Below are positions 24,677 to 34,800 of a stretch of DNA of 64,000 nt, in pieces. The first letter of the stretch is position 1; each line of letters starts with the position of its first letter. The DNA comes from Paenibacillus albus. Its GTDB lineage: Bacteria > Bacillota > Bacilli > Paenibacillales > Paenibacillaceae. The notes beneath the pieces were generated by a model. The model was not told the origin of the DNA. It was given only the letters and a program-made list of their open reading frames with translations, and ran no database searches. The position numbers were made by a program, and so were the translations under genes. Location: contig NZ_CP034437.1 in NCBI RefSeq assembly GCF_003952225.1, positions 1,345,501 through 1,409,500 of the forward strand, written 5' to 3'.

Positions 24677-27477
24677 GCTGGATGCGGAGCAAGCTTAGCC
24701 CGACGGTTGCCCGCATTGTAGTCTTATCCGTGCTGCTGACGCTCGCTTGCCAAGTCGCACTCGTCTATATTGGCCTGACGTATGCGGGCTCCATCGGCAA
24801 AACAATCAACGCTAAACGGGTCGAGGGTGTCCTCGATCAGTTTCAGAAGAATATGCAATACCAGCTTAGTGACGTGAACAATCTGCTCCTGCTGCTGCAA
24901 ACGCCGGAGTTTAACGATTTTTTCAAAAACCAGATGACGCTTCGAGACGAATTCACCGTTGCGCGCGAAGAGCAGAAGCTGCTCAGCAAGCTGAACGGGC
25001 TTCATTTATCTCCTTCAATGATCAGCTCGATCTACTTCATCGGCGCCGACATCAATCAGCAGTCCCTTCGCAAAATAACGAATTCGTCCCGTTTCGAGAA
25101 GCTGCCTCATCTCCAAACCGAGGTGCTGCGCAGCTCTGGGCTTGAGGAGTTGTTTCTGCCTTCTCACGATCAATTTACGGTATACACCAAGGATGATTTC
25201 TCCCGCCACTTTCATACGGACAACAAGCTGCTGACACCAGAGAATATTAATGGCCTAAGTCTGTTTATCCATAGTATTCAAGATCATCTCGTCATTACGA
25301 ATGGGAACGAGAACGGGGTATTTATCTTCATCGTGCTGGACGACCGTTTCTTCAATCAGGCGCTGCCGCTGAAGAAGATCGCACATACGCAGTTCTCGCT
25401 CGTTGGTCAGGATAACCGGGTGCTGTGGTCGACTGCAGAGAATCAGCTGAAGCAAGCGATCGTCAGCGGTGTGTCTGCGAAGAGCGTCAGCGGTACCGCC
25501 TACACCAACACTATCAAGGATCTGTTCCCGTTCAAGCTGCGAATCGTTTATTCCGAGGAAGCGAACTCTCACCTCTCGTTCAAATCGAGCCTCATGCTCA
25601 GGATGATAGGCGTCGCGCTGGTAACCTTGTTCATGACGCTTTTTATAAGCCTCTTTTACTTGAAAAAAGTGTTCAAGCCATTTCGTATCATTTCGCGCAA
25701 AATCAAAAATCAGCCCATGAGCCATGAGGACGACCTGGTCCTTCGCTCCTTGCCGGAACATATTGTCCGCAAAGGGTTTCATTCCATCTCCATGCGCAAC
25801 AAGCTCATTCTTGTCTTATTCTTGGCGGTCAGCTTGCCGGCGATTACCGACGGAGTCCTGTACGCTCGGTTTCTGTCCCATGACGTAAAGAGTGAGATGG
25901 TGGAGTCGACGGAAGAGATCGGCAGCTTCTCCGTTGTCAGCATTCGCAACCGCGTCCGCTCGATGGAGACGATGATGAATGAAATTGCGGTCAGCCAGAA
26001 CTTCCGGGATTATTTTCTGAAAGCGAAGAACCCCGTCATTAACGAGAACGGAAGCAGTTACCGGTTCAATTTGTCCGTCTTCCCGGGCCTGGATGACGTC
26101 GCTTATTTCGTGCTGCTCGATGAGAACGGCAGCTGCATCTACTCCTCGGTCTACTCGAATAACCGGGAATTCTTCAACATGGATGATAGCTATTTGCTTG
26201 CGGATCAGGATGGGCCTTATTGGATATCCGGATTCAAAGATGTGTTTCACCGCAGCTCCACCGCCGTTGTAAAGCGTATTGACTCAATCGAGCAATCGGG
26301 CAATACATATCTGCTCTTGGTGCCGAAGGAATCTGTGTTCAAAAATGTCGAGTCGGGTTTCAGCGACGCATTCTACTCCATCCAGGACGAGAAGGGGCTG
26401 CTGATTTACCAGTCGGCGCAGAAGAATGACCTCTCGCAGCATGATCTGCTGAGGTTCTCCGAGCGAATTCCAGAGATGAGCTGGCATCTCAGGGTTGATT
26501 ATATGTTTGGCGAGGTGCTCGAGAAGAACAGCGTTTACCAGGAGCAGTTTCTGCTTAGCATCGTCATTGAATTTATGGCTTCGATTGTGGTCGCTTTCTT
26601 CATCGCGAATCTGTTGTTTAAGCCCATTAAAGAATTACGTGATGCGATGGAGCGGGCAGGCGCGGGTCGTCTGGCATCTCAGGTCGCTTCTGTTGAGAGC
26701 AATGAGATCGGCGATATTATCCGGAGCTATAACAGCATGATTGCAAGGCTGGACCAGACGGTTCGGGAAAACATGAGCATCATGGAAGAGAATGCGGCTA
26801 CGAAAATTCGCGAGAATCACTTGATCGCCATGAAGAAGCATGCCGAGCTGGAAATGCTGCAGGCGCAAATCAATCCGCATTTTCTGTACAACACGCTCGA
26901 GACCATTAACATGCAGAGTATGAAAAATGGCAACAACGATATCAGCACAATCGTCGGCTCACTTGCAGACCTGCTTCGTTACAGCATCTCCAAAGGAGCG
27001 GATATGTCGCTGCTAGCACATGAAATGAACCATGCGATGAACTATTGTACGATCCAGCAGATTCGCTTCGGGTACAGCTTTTCGGTGGAGTGGGATATAC
27101 CGGAGGAGCTGCGGAACGTTCGCGTGCTGCGATTCATTCTGCAGCCGCTCATTGAGAATGCCATTAAGCACGGATTTGCTGGCTGGGACTCGGGCGGAGT
27201 CATACGTGTTACTGCTGTGATGCAGGGAGACTGGCTGCATCTTACAGTTAGCGATAACGGCGCCGGGATGGATAAGAAGACGCTCGCTCGGATGCAAGGA
27301 GAGCTAGAGCGGGATATGGATGCATGGCGTAGCGAAAGGGCTGAAGGCGTCGGCATCGGGCTCAGCAATGTTTATCACCGGCTGAAGCTGTTCTATAAAG
27401 ACCAAATGACGATGCAGATTACGAGCGGGTTGATGAAAGGGACGGTCATTCAGATGGCTTTTGTCCCGGAGAATTGA
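24673..27477 (+). CDS. YesM-type sensor histidine kinase with two tandem sensor modules
   Basis: 934 residues, much longer than the usual ~600 for YesM. Helix about 14-36, extracellular sensor, helix about 305-330 with a HAMP-like start (KKVFKPFRIISRKI), then a second complete unit: helix about 373-393, second extracellular sensor, helix about 625-645, HAMP (FKPIKELRDAMERAG), and the His-kinase domain with His736 in NPHFLYNTLE. ATPase G-boxes are DNGAGMD and GVGIGLSN. It should phosphorylate the adjacent response regulator. Two sensors in series suggests an internal duplication or fusion of two kinases' input halves. Ligands unknown. Confidence 0.92.
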   Translation: MSWMRSKLSPTVARIVVLSVLLTLACQVALVYIGLTYAGSIGKTINAKRVEGVLDQFQKNMQYQLSDVNNLLLLLQTPEFNDFFKNQMTLRDEFTVAREEQKLLSKLNGLHLSPSMISSIYFIGADINQQSLRKITNSSRFEKLPHLQTEVLRSSGLEELFLPSHDQFTVYTKDDFSRHFHTDNKLLTPENINGLSLFIHSIQDHLVITNGNENGVFIFIVLDDRFFNQALPLKKIAHTQFSLVGQDNRVLWSTAENQLKQAIVSGVSAKSVSGTAYTNTIKDLFPFKLRIVYSEEANSHLSFKSSLMLRMIGVALVTLFMTLFISLFYLKKVFKPFRIISRKIKNQPMSHEDDLVLRSLPEHIVRKGFHSISMRNKLILVLFLAVSLPAITDGVLYARFLSHDVKSEMVESTEEIGSFSVVSIRNRVRSMETMMNEIAVSQNFRDYFLKAKNPVINENGSSYRFNLSVFPGLDDVAYFVLLDENGSCIYSSVYSNNREFFNMDDSYLLADQDGPYWISGFKDVFHRSSTAVVKRIDSIEQSGNTYLLLVPKESVFKNVESGFSDAFYSIQDEKGLLIYQSAQKNDLSQHDLLRFSERIPEMSWHLRVDYMFGEVLEKNSVYQEQFLLSIVIEFMASIVVAFFIANLLFKPIKELRDAMERAGAGRLASQVASVESNEIGDIIRSYNSMIARLDQTVRENMSIMEENAATKIRENHLIAMKKHAELEMLQAQINPHFLYNTLETINMQSMKNGNNDISTIVGSLADLLRYSISKGADMSLLAHEMNHAMNYCTIQQIRFGYSFSVEWDIPEELRNVRVLRFILQPLIENAIKHGFAGWDSGGVIRVTAVMQGDWLHLTVSDNGAGMDKKTLARMQGELERDMDAWRSERAEGVGIGLSNVYHRLKLFYKDQMTMQITSGLMKGTVIQMAFVPEN

Positions 27478-27511
27478 GGAGGTTTACCATAGAAATCGGA
27501 GATTTACCCCA

Positions 27512-27525
27512 TACAAGCGCTTACA
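27512..27525 (+). promoter_or_regulatory. possible CcpA cre-like site
   Basis: TACAAGCGCTTACA with the palindromic core AAGCGCTT, 68 bases before the binding-protein start. It matches the core of the catabolite-responsive element but the right flank is imperfect. Confidence 0.35.
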
Positions 27526-27592
27526 TCGCGGATGCTATCTTTGACTACAGGAAGTGAACACACACTTTCAACATTACCTTAGGGGAAGTCGA

Positions 27593-29074
27593 ATGAGGAA
27601 GCTGGCATCATTGGTGGCCATCTCGGCTATGTTAGCAGTTACGCTATCGGCGTGCGGAAGCGACAATAATGACTCATCCGGCAACACAAGCGCGGGCAAC
27701 TCAGACGCAAAAGCAAATACATCCACGAATACATCCACGAATACATCGAATAGTTCATCCGGCAACAATGCAGCAGCGGATAATAAGGCTGACAGCGGCA
27801 GCAACGCAGCAGCCGCAGACCCAGGCGAAGTGGTGACGATTCGTACGAGCATCACGGAGGGCGAATTGTCAAAGGACCAAATCGCGGAATTCGAAGCTGC
27901 GCATCCGAACATCAAGGTCGAAATCGATAACGTCGATGCGACGAAGCTCGCCGCAGAGCTGGCAACCGGCGACGCACCCGATATTATCCGAATCAGTGGC
28001 GCTTTTGAAGTCTCGAACTATGTCATCAAAGGGCTTGCGCTGGATCTGACCCCGTATATCGACTCCAGCACGGTGATTAACAAAGACGACCTCGTTCCGA
28101 TCGCAGACGTATTCCGTTTCGATGGCAAAACGATCGGCCAAGGTCCGATCTATGGCTTGCCGAAGGACTGGTCCAACGATTTCGCTCTCTTCTATAACAA
28201 GAAGGTGTTCGATGCCGCAGGCGTAGAGGTTCCTGACGCCAGCAAACCGCTCACCTGGCCGGAAGTGATGGATCTGGCGAAGAAGCTGACGAAGAAGGAA
28301 GGCGGCAAAGTAACCCAGTACGGACTTGCTGCAACGGAGTGGGGCTTAACGGAGCCGAACTTTAATCAGATGCTGCAGTACCTGCTGAGTTCCGGTGCTT
28401 CAATCAGCTCCGCAGACAACGCAACGATGGACTTTAACCAGCCAGCGGTCAAGGATTACATCAATATGTGGACGGATGCGGTGAAGAGCAATGTCGGTCC
28501 GAACTCGGTCAACAACGATCAGACGAACGGCGGCACGCTGTTCCTTGATGACAAAGCCGGTCTCTTGATCGACGGCTACTGGTACAGCGGCGTTATCCGC
28601 GGCAACGAGAAGGCGAAAGCGCATCTCGACGACTTCGGCATGCTGCCTACGCCAATCGCGCCGGGAGGCACTCGGGTAGCTCCGACAGGCGGTGCAACAG
28701 GCGGCATTATCTACTCGGGCTCCAAGCATCCGAAGGAAGCATGGACCTTCTTCGAATGGTTCTTCGGCGGCAAACCTGCGGATGACCGGGCGAAAACAGG
28801 CTGGGGCCTCCCAATCTTCAAGAGCAAGATGGGGCTGCTCCCGCAAGAGACGAATTTCGATAAGCAAACCTATGGCGTGCTTCAAGATGAGTTGAATTAC
28901 TCCTCGCAATATCTCCAAGTGAATCCGTACCTTGGAGGCGGCGGATGGGCGATTTTCAGTAAATACGTAACACCTATCTTCTTCGGCAAGTCTACTGTAG
29001 ACGACGCGGTCGCAGGGATGACCAAGGATGCGAATGTAGCGGTGACCGAAGCGAAGAGCGCAATCGGCCAATAG
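27593..29074 (+). CDS. CUT1 sugar-binding lipoprotein
   Basis: About 493 residues. Signal peptide with lipobox LSAC (Cys21), a long low-complexity Asn/Ser/Thr linker including a short in-frame tandem (TNTSTNTSTNTS), then a two-lobed solute-binding domain (VTIRTSITEGELSKDQ onward) with the family-1 motif TFFEWFFGG. Outer face of the membrane. Start: AGGGGA lies 7-9 nt before ATG 27593; the in-frame GTG 27554 is less likely because the signal peptide begins at MRKLASLVAIS. Followed by two permeases, with no ATPase. The sugar is unknown and no hydrolase accompanies it. Confidence 0.92.
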   Translation: MRKLASLVAISAMLAVTLSACGSDNNDSSGNTSAGNSDAKANTSTNTSTNTSNSSSGNNAAADNKADSGSNAAAADPGEVVTIRTSITEGELSKDQIAEFEAAHPNIKVEIDNVDATKLAAELATGDAPDIIRISGAFEVSNYVIKGLALDLTPYIDSSTVINKDDLVPIADVFRFDGKTIGQGPIYGLPKDWSNDFALFYNKKVFDAAGVEVPDASKPLTWPEVMDLAKKLTKKEGGKVTQYGLAATEWGLTEPNFNQMLQYLLSSGASISSADNATMDFNQPAVKDYINMWTDAVKSNVGPNSVNNDQTNGGTLFLDDKAGLLIDGYWYSGVIRGNEKAKAHLDDFGMLPTPIAPGGTRVAPTGGATGGIIYSGSKHPKEAWTFFEWFFGGKPADDRAKTGWGLPIFKSKMGLLPQETNFDKQTYGVLQDELNYSSQYLQVNPYLGGGGWAIFSKYVTPIFFGKSTVDDAVAGMTKDANVAVTEAKSAIGQ

Positions 29075-29162
29075 CACGGATTCGGGGAGAGTCGTTAACG
29101 CCGAGCTCTCCCCTCTTCTGTTCAATTCGTAATGTCTCTTTCTATAGAGGAGTGGAATCGTA

Positions 29163-30068
29163 ATGAAAGAGAAGAATCGACGCATCGTCGCTTTCTATCT
29201 GATGATCTCGCCATGGTTTCTTGTTTTCCTCGTATTCGGCTTGTTCCCGATGCTTTACGGCTTGTATCTCAGCTTCACGAACTACTATGGCTTCAATATG
29301 AACAAGCTGAAGTGGGTCGGGCTGCATCAGTATAAGACGCTGCTCACGGATAGCGACGCGGTTCATGCGATGGGCAGAACGCTCTATCTAACGGCGCTTA
29401 ACGTACCGCTCAGTACAATTATCGGGCTCGGTCTAGCGCTGCTGCTCAATAGGCGGATAAGAGGCGCGGGCATCTATCGGACGGTCTTTTACTTGCCGTC
29501 AATCGTGCCGGTCGTCTCGAGCGTGCTGATGTGGAAGTTTATGTTCTCGAGCAGCAACGGTATCTTAAATAGTATTTTGGAGTTTCTGCATATTCCGGCC
29601 GTTAATTGGATGGGCTACGACTATGCAAGGCTATCGCTTCTCATTATGCTGCTGTGGGGCGCGGGGGGCGGCGTGCTTGTTAACCTCGCCGGACTCAAAG
29701 GCATTCCGCGCGATCTATACGAAGCAGCCGCCATTGATGGTGCTGCGCCTTTCCAAAGCTTGCGCCGGATTACGCTTCCGCTGATGACGCCGATTATTTT
29801 CTTCAATGTGGTGCTCGGCATTATCGGATCGCTGCAGATCTACCTCCAGCCGATCATGCTCACGCCGGGCGGACGGCTGATGGACCGCCCAATCGACCCG
29901 AACTATCTATATGTCGTTCACGCGTTCCAGCAAATCTTCAGCTTCCAACGCTTCGCTTACGGTATGGCGCTGCTGTGGGTCATGTTCATCGTTATCCTCG
30001 TGCTCGCGCTGCTCGTCTTCCGAACAAGCAAGTACTGGGTCTATTACGAGACGGAGCAGGAGGGGTAA
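29163..30068 (+). CDS. CUT1 sugar transporter permease (MalF-like)
   Basis: 301 residues, six helices, start MKEKNRRIVAFYLMISPWFL. EAA loop: YEAAAIDGAAPFQSLRRITLPLM. GAGGAGTGG stands before the ATG. It is spaced 3 nt from the next permease (ATG 30071), so the two are translated together. Forms the membrane channel with that protein and receives solute from the preceding lipoprotein. Confidence 0.93.
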   Translation: MKEKNRRIVAFYLMISPWFLVFLVFGLFPMLYGLYLSFTNYYGFNMNKLKWVGLHQYKTLLTDSDAVHAMGRTLYLTALNVPLSTIIGLGLALLLNRRIRGAGIYRTVFYLPSIVPVVSSVLMWKFMFSSSNGILNSILEFLHIPAVNWMGYDYARLSLLIMLLWGAGGGVLVNLAGLKGIPRDLYEAAAIDGAAPFQSLRRITLPLMTPIIFFNVVLGIIGSLQIYLQPIMLTPGGRLMDRPIDPNYLYVVHAFQQIFSFQRFAYGMALLWVMFIVILVLALLVFRTSKYWVYYETEQEG

Positions 30069-30070
30069 TC

Positions 30071-30904
30071 ATGCCAACGACAGGATCTTCACGCATAGGC
30101 TCTTTCGTGCTCTATGTGGTGTTAGTTGCATGCTCCATCGTGTTCCTGCTGCCTCTTTATCTCGCGCTTGTCAATTCGCTAGAAAACTGGTACGCGGTGC
30201 CAACGATCCTGCCTGAGGTATTCAAGTGGGACAACTACAAATTCGCAACGCAGATGCTGGACTTCTGGCATTATTTTGGCAACTCGCTCATCCTTTGCGG
30301 AATTAGCGTGTTTACCTCGACGTTCGTGAGCGGCCTTGTCGGTTATGCTTTCGCCCGCCTGCAAGCGCCGGGGCGCAGCGCGCTGTTCATGATCGTGCTC
30401 TCGACCATGATGCTTCCGGGCATTGTGACGCAAATTCCACAGTACATTCTGTTCTACAAGTTTGGGTTGATTAATACGTACCTTCCGTGGATTATCGGAG
30501 GGCTTGGCGGCAACGCCTTCTTCATCTTCCTCTATCGACAATTCTTCGCGACCATTCCGAAGGAGCTGGAGGAGGCGGCGCGCATCGACGGGTGCTCGAT
30601 CTTTCGTACCTACTGGAACATGTTCATCCCGCTGTCACTCCCAGTCGTCGCGACGGTGTCGATCTTCAACTTCCAAGGCACGTGGAGTGACTTCATCACG
30701 CCATTCTTCTTCCTCAAGCAGGTAAAATATCCGCTCGCCACCGCGCTGACGACGATCAACTACACCGAAGGAGGATCGACGCAGATCATCCAGCAGGTGT
30801 CCGTGGCGGCAGGGGTCATCTTCATGATCCCGATTCTGATCACGTTCTTCATCGGGCAGCGGTTTATAGTGGACGGAATTGTGACAACAGGCGTGAAGGG
30901 GTGA
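30071..30904 (+). CDS. CUT1 sugar transporter permease (MalG-like)
   Basis: 278 residues from ATG 30071, six helices. EAA loop: EEAARIDGCSIFRTYWNMFIPL; end motif GQRFIVDGIVTTGVKG is typical of MalG-type permeases. GAGGGG stands 5 nt before this ATG; the longer in-frame start at 29975 would overlap the previous gene by about 90 bases and is rejected. Last gene of the module; a terminator is at 31021. An ATPase must come from elsewhere (MsmX-type sharing, inferred). Confidence 0.93.
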   Translation: MPTTGSSRIGSFVLYVVLVACSIVFLLPLYLALVNSLENWYAVPTILPEVFKWDNYKFATQMLDFWHYFGNSLILCGISVFTSTFVSGLVGYAFARLQAPGRSALFMIVLSTMMLPGIVTQIPQYILFYKFGLINTYLPWIIGGLGGNAFFIFLYRQFFATIPKELEEAARIDGCSIFRTYWNMFIPLSLPVVATVSIFNFQGTWSDFITPFFFLKQVKYPLATALTTINYTEGGSTQIIQQVSVAAGVIFMIPILITFFIGQRFIVDGIVTTGVKG

Positions 30905-31020
30905 GTGGGGAGAGCGGGAAAGTGGGAAAAGTGAAGCCAAACGTGGTCAGAAACGGGAGCTAGGGTTGGGCCGCGAGGCACGTCATGTTCGGTGTTTAGC
31001 GGTAGGGTTTGGATAGGGAG

Positions 31021-31047
31021 ACTGCCCAGGATGGGCAGTTCTTTTTG
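31021..31047 (+). terminator. terminator of the second sugar transport unit
   Basis: Stem ACTGCCCA (31021-31028) and TGGGCAGT (31032-31039) around GGA, then TCTTTTT. It lies 117 bases after the permease stop; the stretch 30905-31020 is G-rich and shows no gene. Confidence 0.85.
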
Positions 31048-31102
31048 TGTTTATGGTGGGCGGTTGGTGGCGGGAGCGGGGGATTGGTGTGGAGAGTGGG
31101 AA

Positions 31103-31706
31103 GAGCGGGAAAAGCCTCTCTCAGCACCCAGAAACGCGGGAAACTGGTGCTGAGAGAGGAAAAAGCCGCTCTCGAGTGACCGAACGTGGGCAGGAGCGCG
31201 TCAGATTGGTGAGAAGAGAGTGAAAAGCCTCTCTTAGCACCCAGAAACGCGGGAAACTGGTTTTGAGAGCGGAAAAAGCCGCTCTCGAGTGGCCAAACGT
31301 GGGCAGGAGCGCGCCAGATTGGTGGGAAGAGAGTGAAAAGCCTCTCTCAGTACCGGAACCGCGGGAAACTGGTGTTGAGAGAGGAAAAAACCGCTCTCGA
31401 GTGGCCCAATGTAGTCAGAAACGGGCCAAATTGGTGAGAAGAGAGTGAAAAGCCTCTCTCAGCACCCGGAAACGCGGGAAACTGGTGTTGAGAGCGGAAA
31501 AAGCCGCTCTCGAGTGGTCAAACGTCGGCAGGAACGAGCCAGTTCGGTGGGAAGAGAGTGAAAAGCCTCTCTCAGCACCCGGAAATGCGGGAAACTGGTG
31601 TTGAGAGAGGAAAAGGTCTCTCTCGAGTGGTCAAAAGTCGGCAGGAACGAGCCAGATTGGTGGAATGCGGGAGAAGCCTCTCTCGAGAGAACACATACGT
31701 TCTCTC
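31103..31706. repeat. GAGAG-palindrome tandem array 1 (period 112-113 bp)
   Basis: Five and a half tandem units. The motif GAAAAGCCTCTC recurs near 31110, 31222, 31335, 31447 and 31560, giving steps of 112-113 bp. Each unit holds two imperfect hairpins about 52 bp apart: one AGAGAG-TGAAAAGC-CTCTCT, the other GAGAGCGG-AAAAAG-CCGCTCTC (best copies near 31265 and 31489). Spacers are also conserved (AAACGCGGGAAACTGGT; GGCAGGA-CG-GCCAGATTGGTG). The array ends with a different palindrome, arms GAGAGAAC/GTTCTCTC, at 31685-31706. It fills the gap between the sugar transport module and the 1219-residue fusion gene. Short frames inside it are by-products of the repeat. Confidence 0.9.
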
Positions 31707-31745
31707 AGAGTCAGCCTCCTTCGAGGGCGTTCGACAGCGCCACCG

Positions 31746-31778
31746 AAGGAACTGCCCTCACAGCAGTTCCTTTTCTAT
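31746..31778 (+). terminator. terminator after array 1
   Basis: Perfect 10-bp stem AAGGAACTGC (31746-31755) and GCAGTTCCTT (31763-31772), then TTCTATTTT. It isolates the fusion gene from upstream transcription. Confidence 0.85.
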
Positions 31779-31853
31779 TTTATCTAGTTCCTAGAACCAG
31801 AATTTTGGTATAAAATAGAGAAATAGGTTAGAGAAGTATAAGGAGCTGCGAGG

Positions 31854-34800
31854 ATGAAAATGAAGTCGGGGATGATTGCCCAAACGTTTCAGAGGTTCGG
31901 AGAGGACAAGGAAGAATACTCGAAGGTGCTGTTTCTTGTTCTCTATTTATTTGCCATTACTTCGGCTTCGACGATTGGGCGGACGGCGGCGGATGCGCTG
32001 TTTTTGTCCCATTTTGGCGCCTCGCAGCTGTCGTTTATGTATGTGCCTCAATCGGCTGCGCTTATATTGGTCGGATTTCTATTTCAACGGATCAGCCCTC
32101 GGTTCCGGATGGACCAGCTGCTCTATGTATTGATTCCAGCTCTCTCGTCGCTTGTGCTTCTCTCCAGGCTCGGTGTCGGAATGGATTTCAAATGGGTATA
32201 TCCGGTCATCTACGTCGGCTATGACGTGTTCAACTTCCTCATGGTCGTCTGCTTCTGGCAGTTTGCGACCTCCGTGCTCGATCAGCGGAAAGTGAAACGA
32301 ACGATCGGCCTCGTCGGCAGCGGCGGCTTGATCGGCAGCATTGTCAGCGGCTTCGGGCTGAAGGCGGTCGCTCCGCTTGTGGGTACGTCGAACCTCATCT
32401 TCTTCTACGCAGGGATGCAGCTAATCGCTCTGGTAGCGGTGATCCAGCTGACTCGGCGCTCGGATGCAACTGTATTCGCCGTTCGCAAGCAGCAGCCAAA
32501 CGCATCATCGAAGAAGAAGCAGCTGGCCCAAGACAGCAAAGGCGGCATGTTCCACCACGTTCCGCATCTGAAATACGTCGCAATCATGTCGGCGGCGCTC
32601 GTCATTACGCTGACACTTATTGATTATCAGTTCAAAGTTATCCTCAAGAGTACGCTGGAAAATGATGCGCTCGCCGGCTTCATGGGTAGCTTTTACGGCT
32701 ATTCAGGCCTCCTAGCCCTGTTCGTCCAGCTGTTTATCGCTGGTAAGCTGCTGACGCGCTTTGGCGTAATGACAGCGATTCTGGTGTTCCCGATTGCCTT
32801 GTTCACAGGCAGCCTCGGCGTGCTGCTCATGCCCGTGCTCGCGATGGTCGTCATCGTAAAGGGCAGCGACAAGGTGCTTGGCGATACGATCAACTCCTCA
32901 GTCAATCAGCTTATTATGTTCCCGGTTCCTCCAGAATGGCGCAATCAGGCAAAAAGCTTCCTCGACGGCATTGTCCGCAACGGAGCCAAGGGAATTGCGG
33001 CGATCAGCCTTATCGCTCTGTCGCAGCTGCTGACGACACCGCAGTTCAGCTATGTCATTCTAGCGCTGCTGACCGTTTGCATCTTTGCGGCGATTAAGGT
33101 GAAAGGGGCTTACTTGCAGGCGCTGTTGTCGACGCTGAAGACAAGGGGGCATGACTTGCAGGAGGGACAGCTCGATCTGATGGACCCTGCCAGTCTCGCT
33201 GTTTTGACAGGAACGCTGACGCATCCGGATAAGGGGCAGGTGCTGTATGCGCTGAAGATTTTGCAAGAGGTAGACGGGTTTGACCTGATGCCGCATATGG
33301 AAGGGCTGCTGCTGCAGCATCCGGCGCAAGAGGTTCGTGTAGAGGCGCTGCGGTACATGGAGCGGGTCCGTCCGGCAGGGCAGGAAGAGACGCTGCTTGC
33401 ACAAATGCAGCAAGAGGGCTACGGCCTCGTGCAAGCTGGTGCGGTGCTGGCATTGTCGGCTTATGCAAAAGAAGAGTATCTTGATGAAATCACGGCACGG
33501 CTAACCGCGGAAGATATGGATGTGAAGTCTGCCGCGATTGCCGGCCTCATTAAGTATTACGGCATTGAAGGGATGTTCCGCGCCGTAGGCACGCTGAAGC
33601 AGCTCATGGAGAGCGCCCACGAGGATGAGCGGACGAAAATGGCGATTCTGTTCGGTCAGATCGGTATCCGCGAGTTCTACAAGCCGCTCATTCCGCTGCT
33701 GAGGGACGATTCGGCGCATGTGCGCAAGTACGCGGTGCAATCGGCTGCTCTGCTTGGCGTGACGGAGCTTGTGCCGCACATCGTGCCGCTCCTCGCGCAT
33801 AACGAGACGAGAGAGCCTGCGGTGGAGGCACTTGCGGCTTATGAAGAGAAAGTGATTTTGCCGCTGCTTGCTCCGTATTTCGAGATGGATGCGATCTTGC
33901 TCTATCTGCCCAAAGTATTCGAGCGAATCGGCGGCCAGGCGGCCTTCGACGTATTGGTCGAGAGGTATCCGGCATCCGGCTTCGAGCTGCGGGACAAGCT
34001 GCTTGAGGCGATGGCACGAATGCGTAAGGGCATCTCCTATATGGATGCGAAGCAAATAGAGATGCATATCCATCTAGAGCTTGATCTCTATTGGAAATTT
34101 ACCGCTTATCAGCGGGATATGGGCGCAGCTGAAGGCTACAGCGAGGTTACCGAAGCGATAGAGCAGTCGCGGCTTGCGATGATTAAGCGCATCTTCCAGC
34201 TATTAGGCTTTATGTATGATGCAAGCACGATTAGCGCGGTATACGTGAACTGGTCCGAAGGGCAGGCGCGCCAACAGGCGAATGCGGCGGAAGTGATCGA
34301 TCAGCTCGCCTCGGGAAATCTGCGGATGGAGCTGGCGAAGCTTATGGCTGCGCCGCGGATTATTGCACCAAGTCCAACAGTTGCAGGTGCTGGCGGCGCT
34401 GGTGCGGGAGCTTCGCGCGAGCAGTCGCTGCCGAACCTGGCCTGGCTGTATGATCAAGGCGACGAGTGGCTGTGCCAGGTCATTCAATTTGCCGCTGCAA
34501 GACACGGTGAGCGAATTGCCCTCGGGAAGGCGAGCGGAGCTGGCTCTGGAGATTCAGGCGATGCGGCTTCGGCGGCACAAGTGGATGAAACGTGGCTCAG
34601 CGATCAGATGGAACGCATCGAGATGCTGAAGAAGGTTTCGCTGTTTGAAGGGCTGACGGGCAGAGAATTGGCGGCTTTTGCGCTGCGGATGGAGCAGCTT
34701 GATTATCCGCAGGGCAGCACCGTGTTCCAACAGGGAGATCCCGGCGATGCACTCTATATCATTTGCAGTGGTAGAACTGCGGTTTACCAAGGCAGCGAGA

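Noticed and set aside
31263-31448. Short plus-strand frames in array 1
   Set aside because: They arise from the repeat unit itself and change with unit number; no ribosome binding site or conservation of codons.
31103-31706. CRISPR array
   Set aside because: Units repeat together with their spacers and no cas gene is present; CRISPR spacers would differ.
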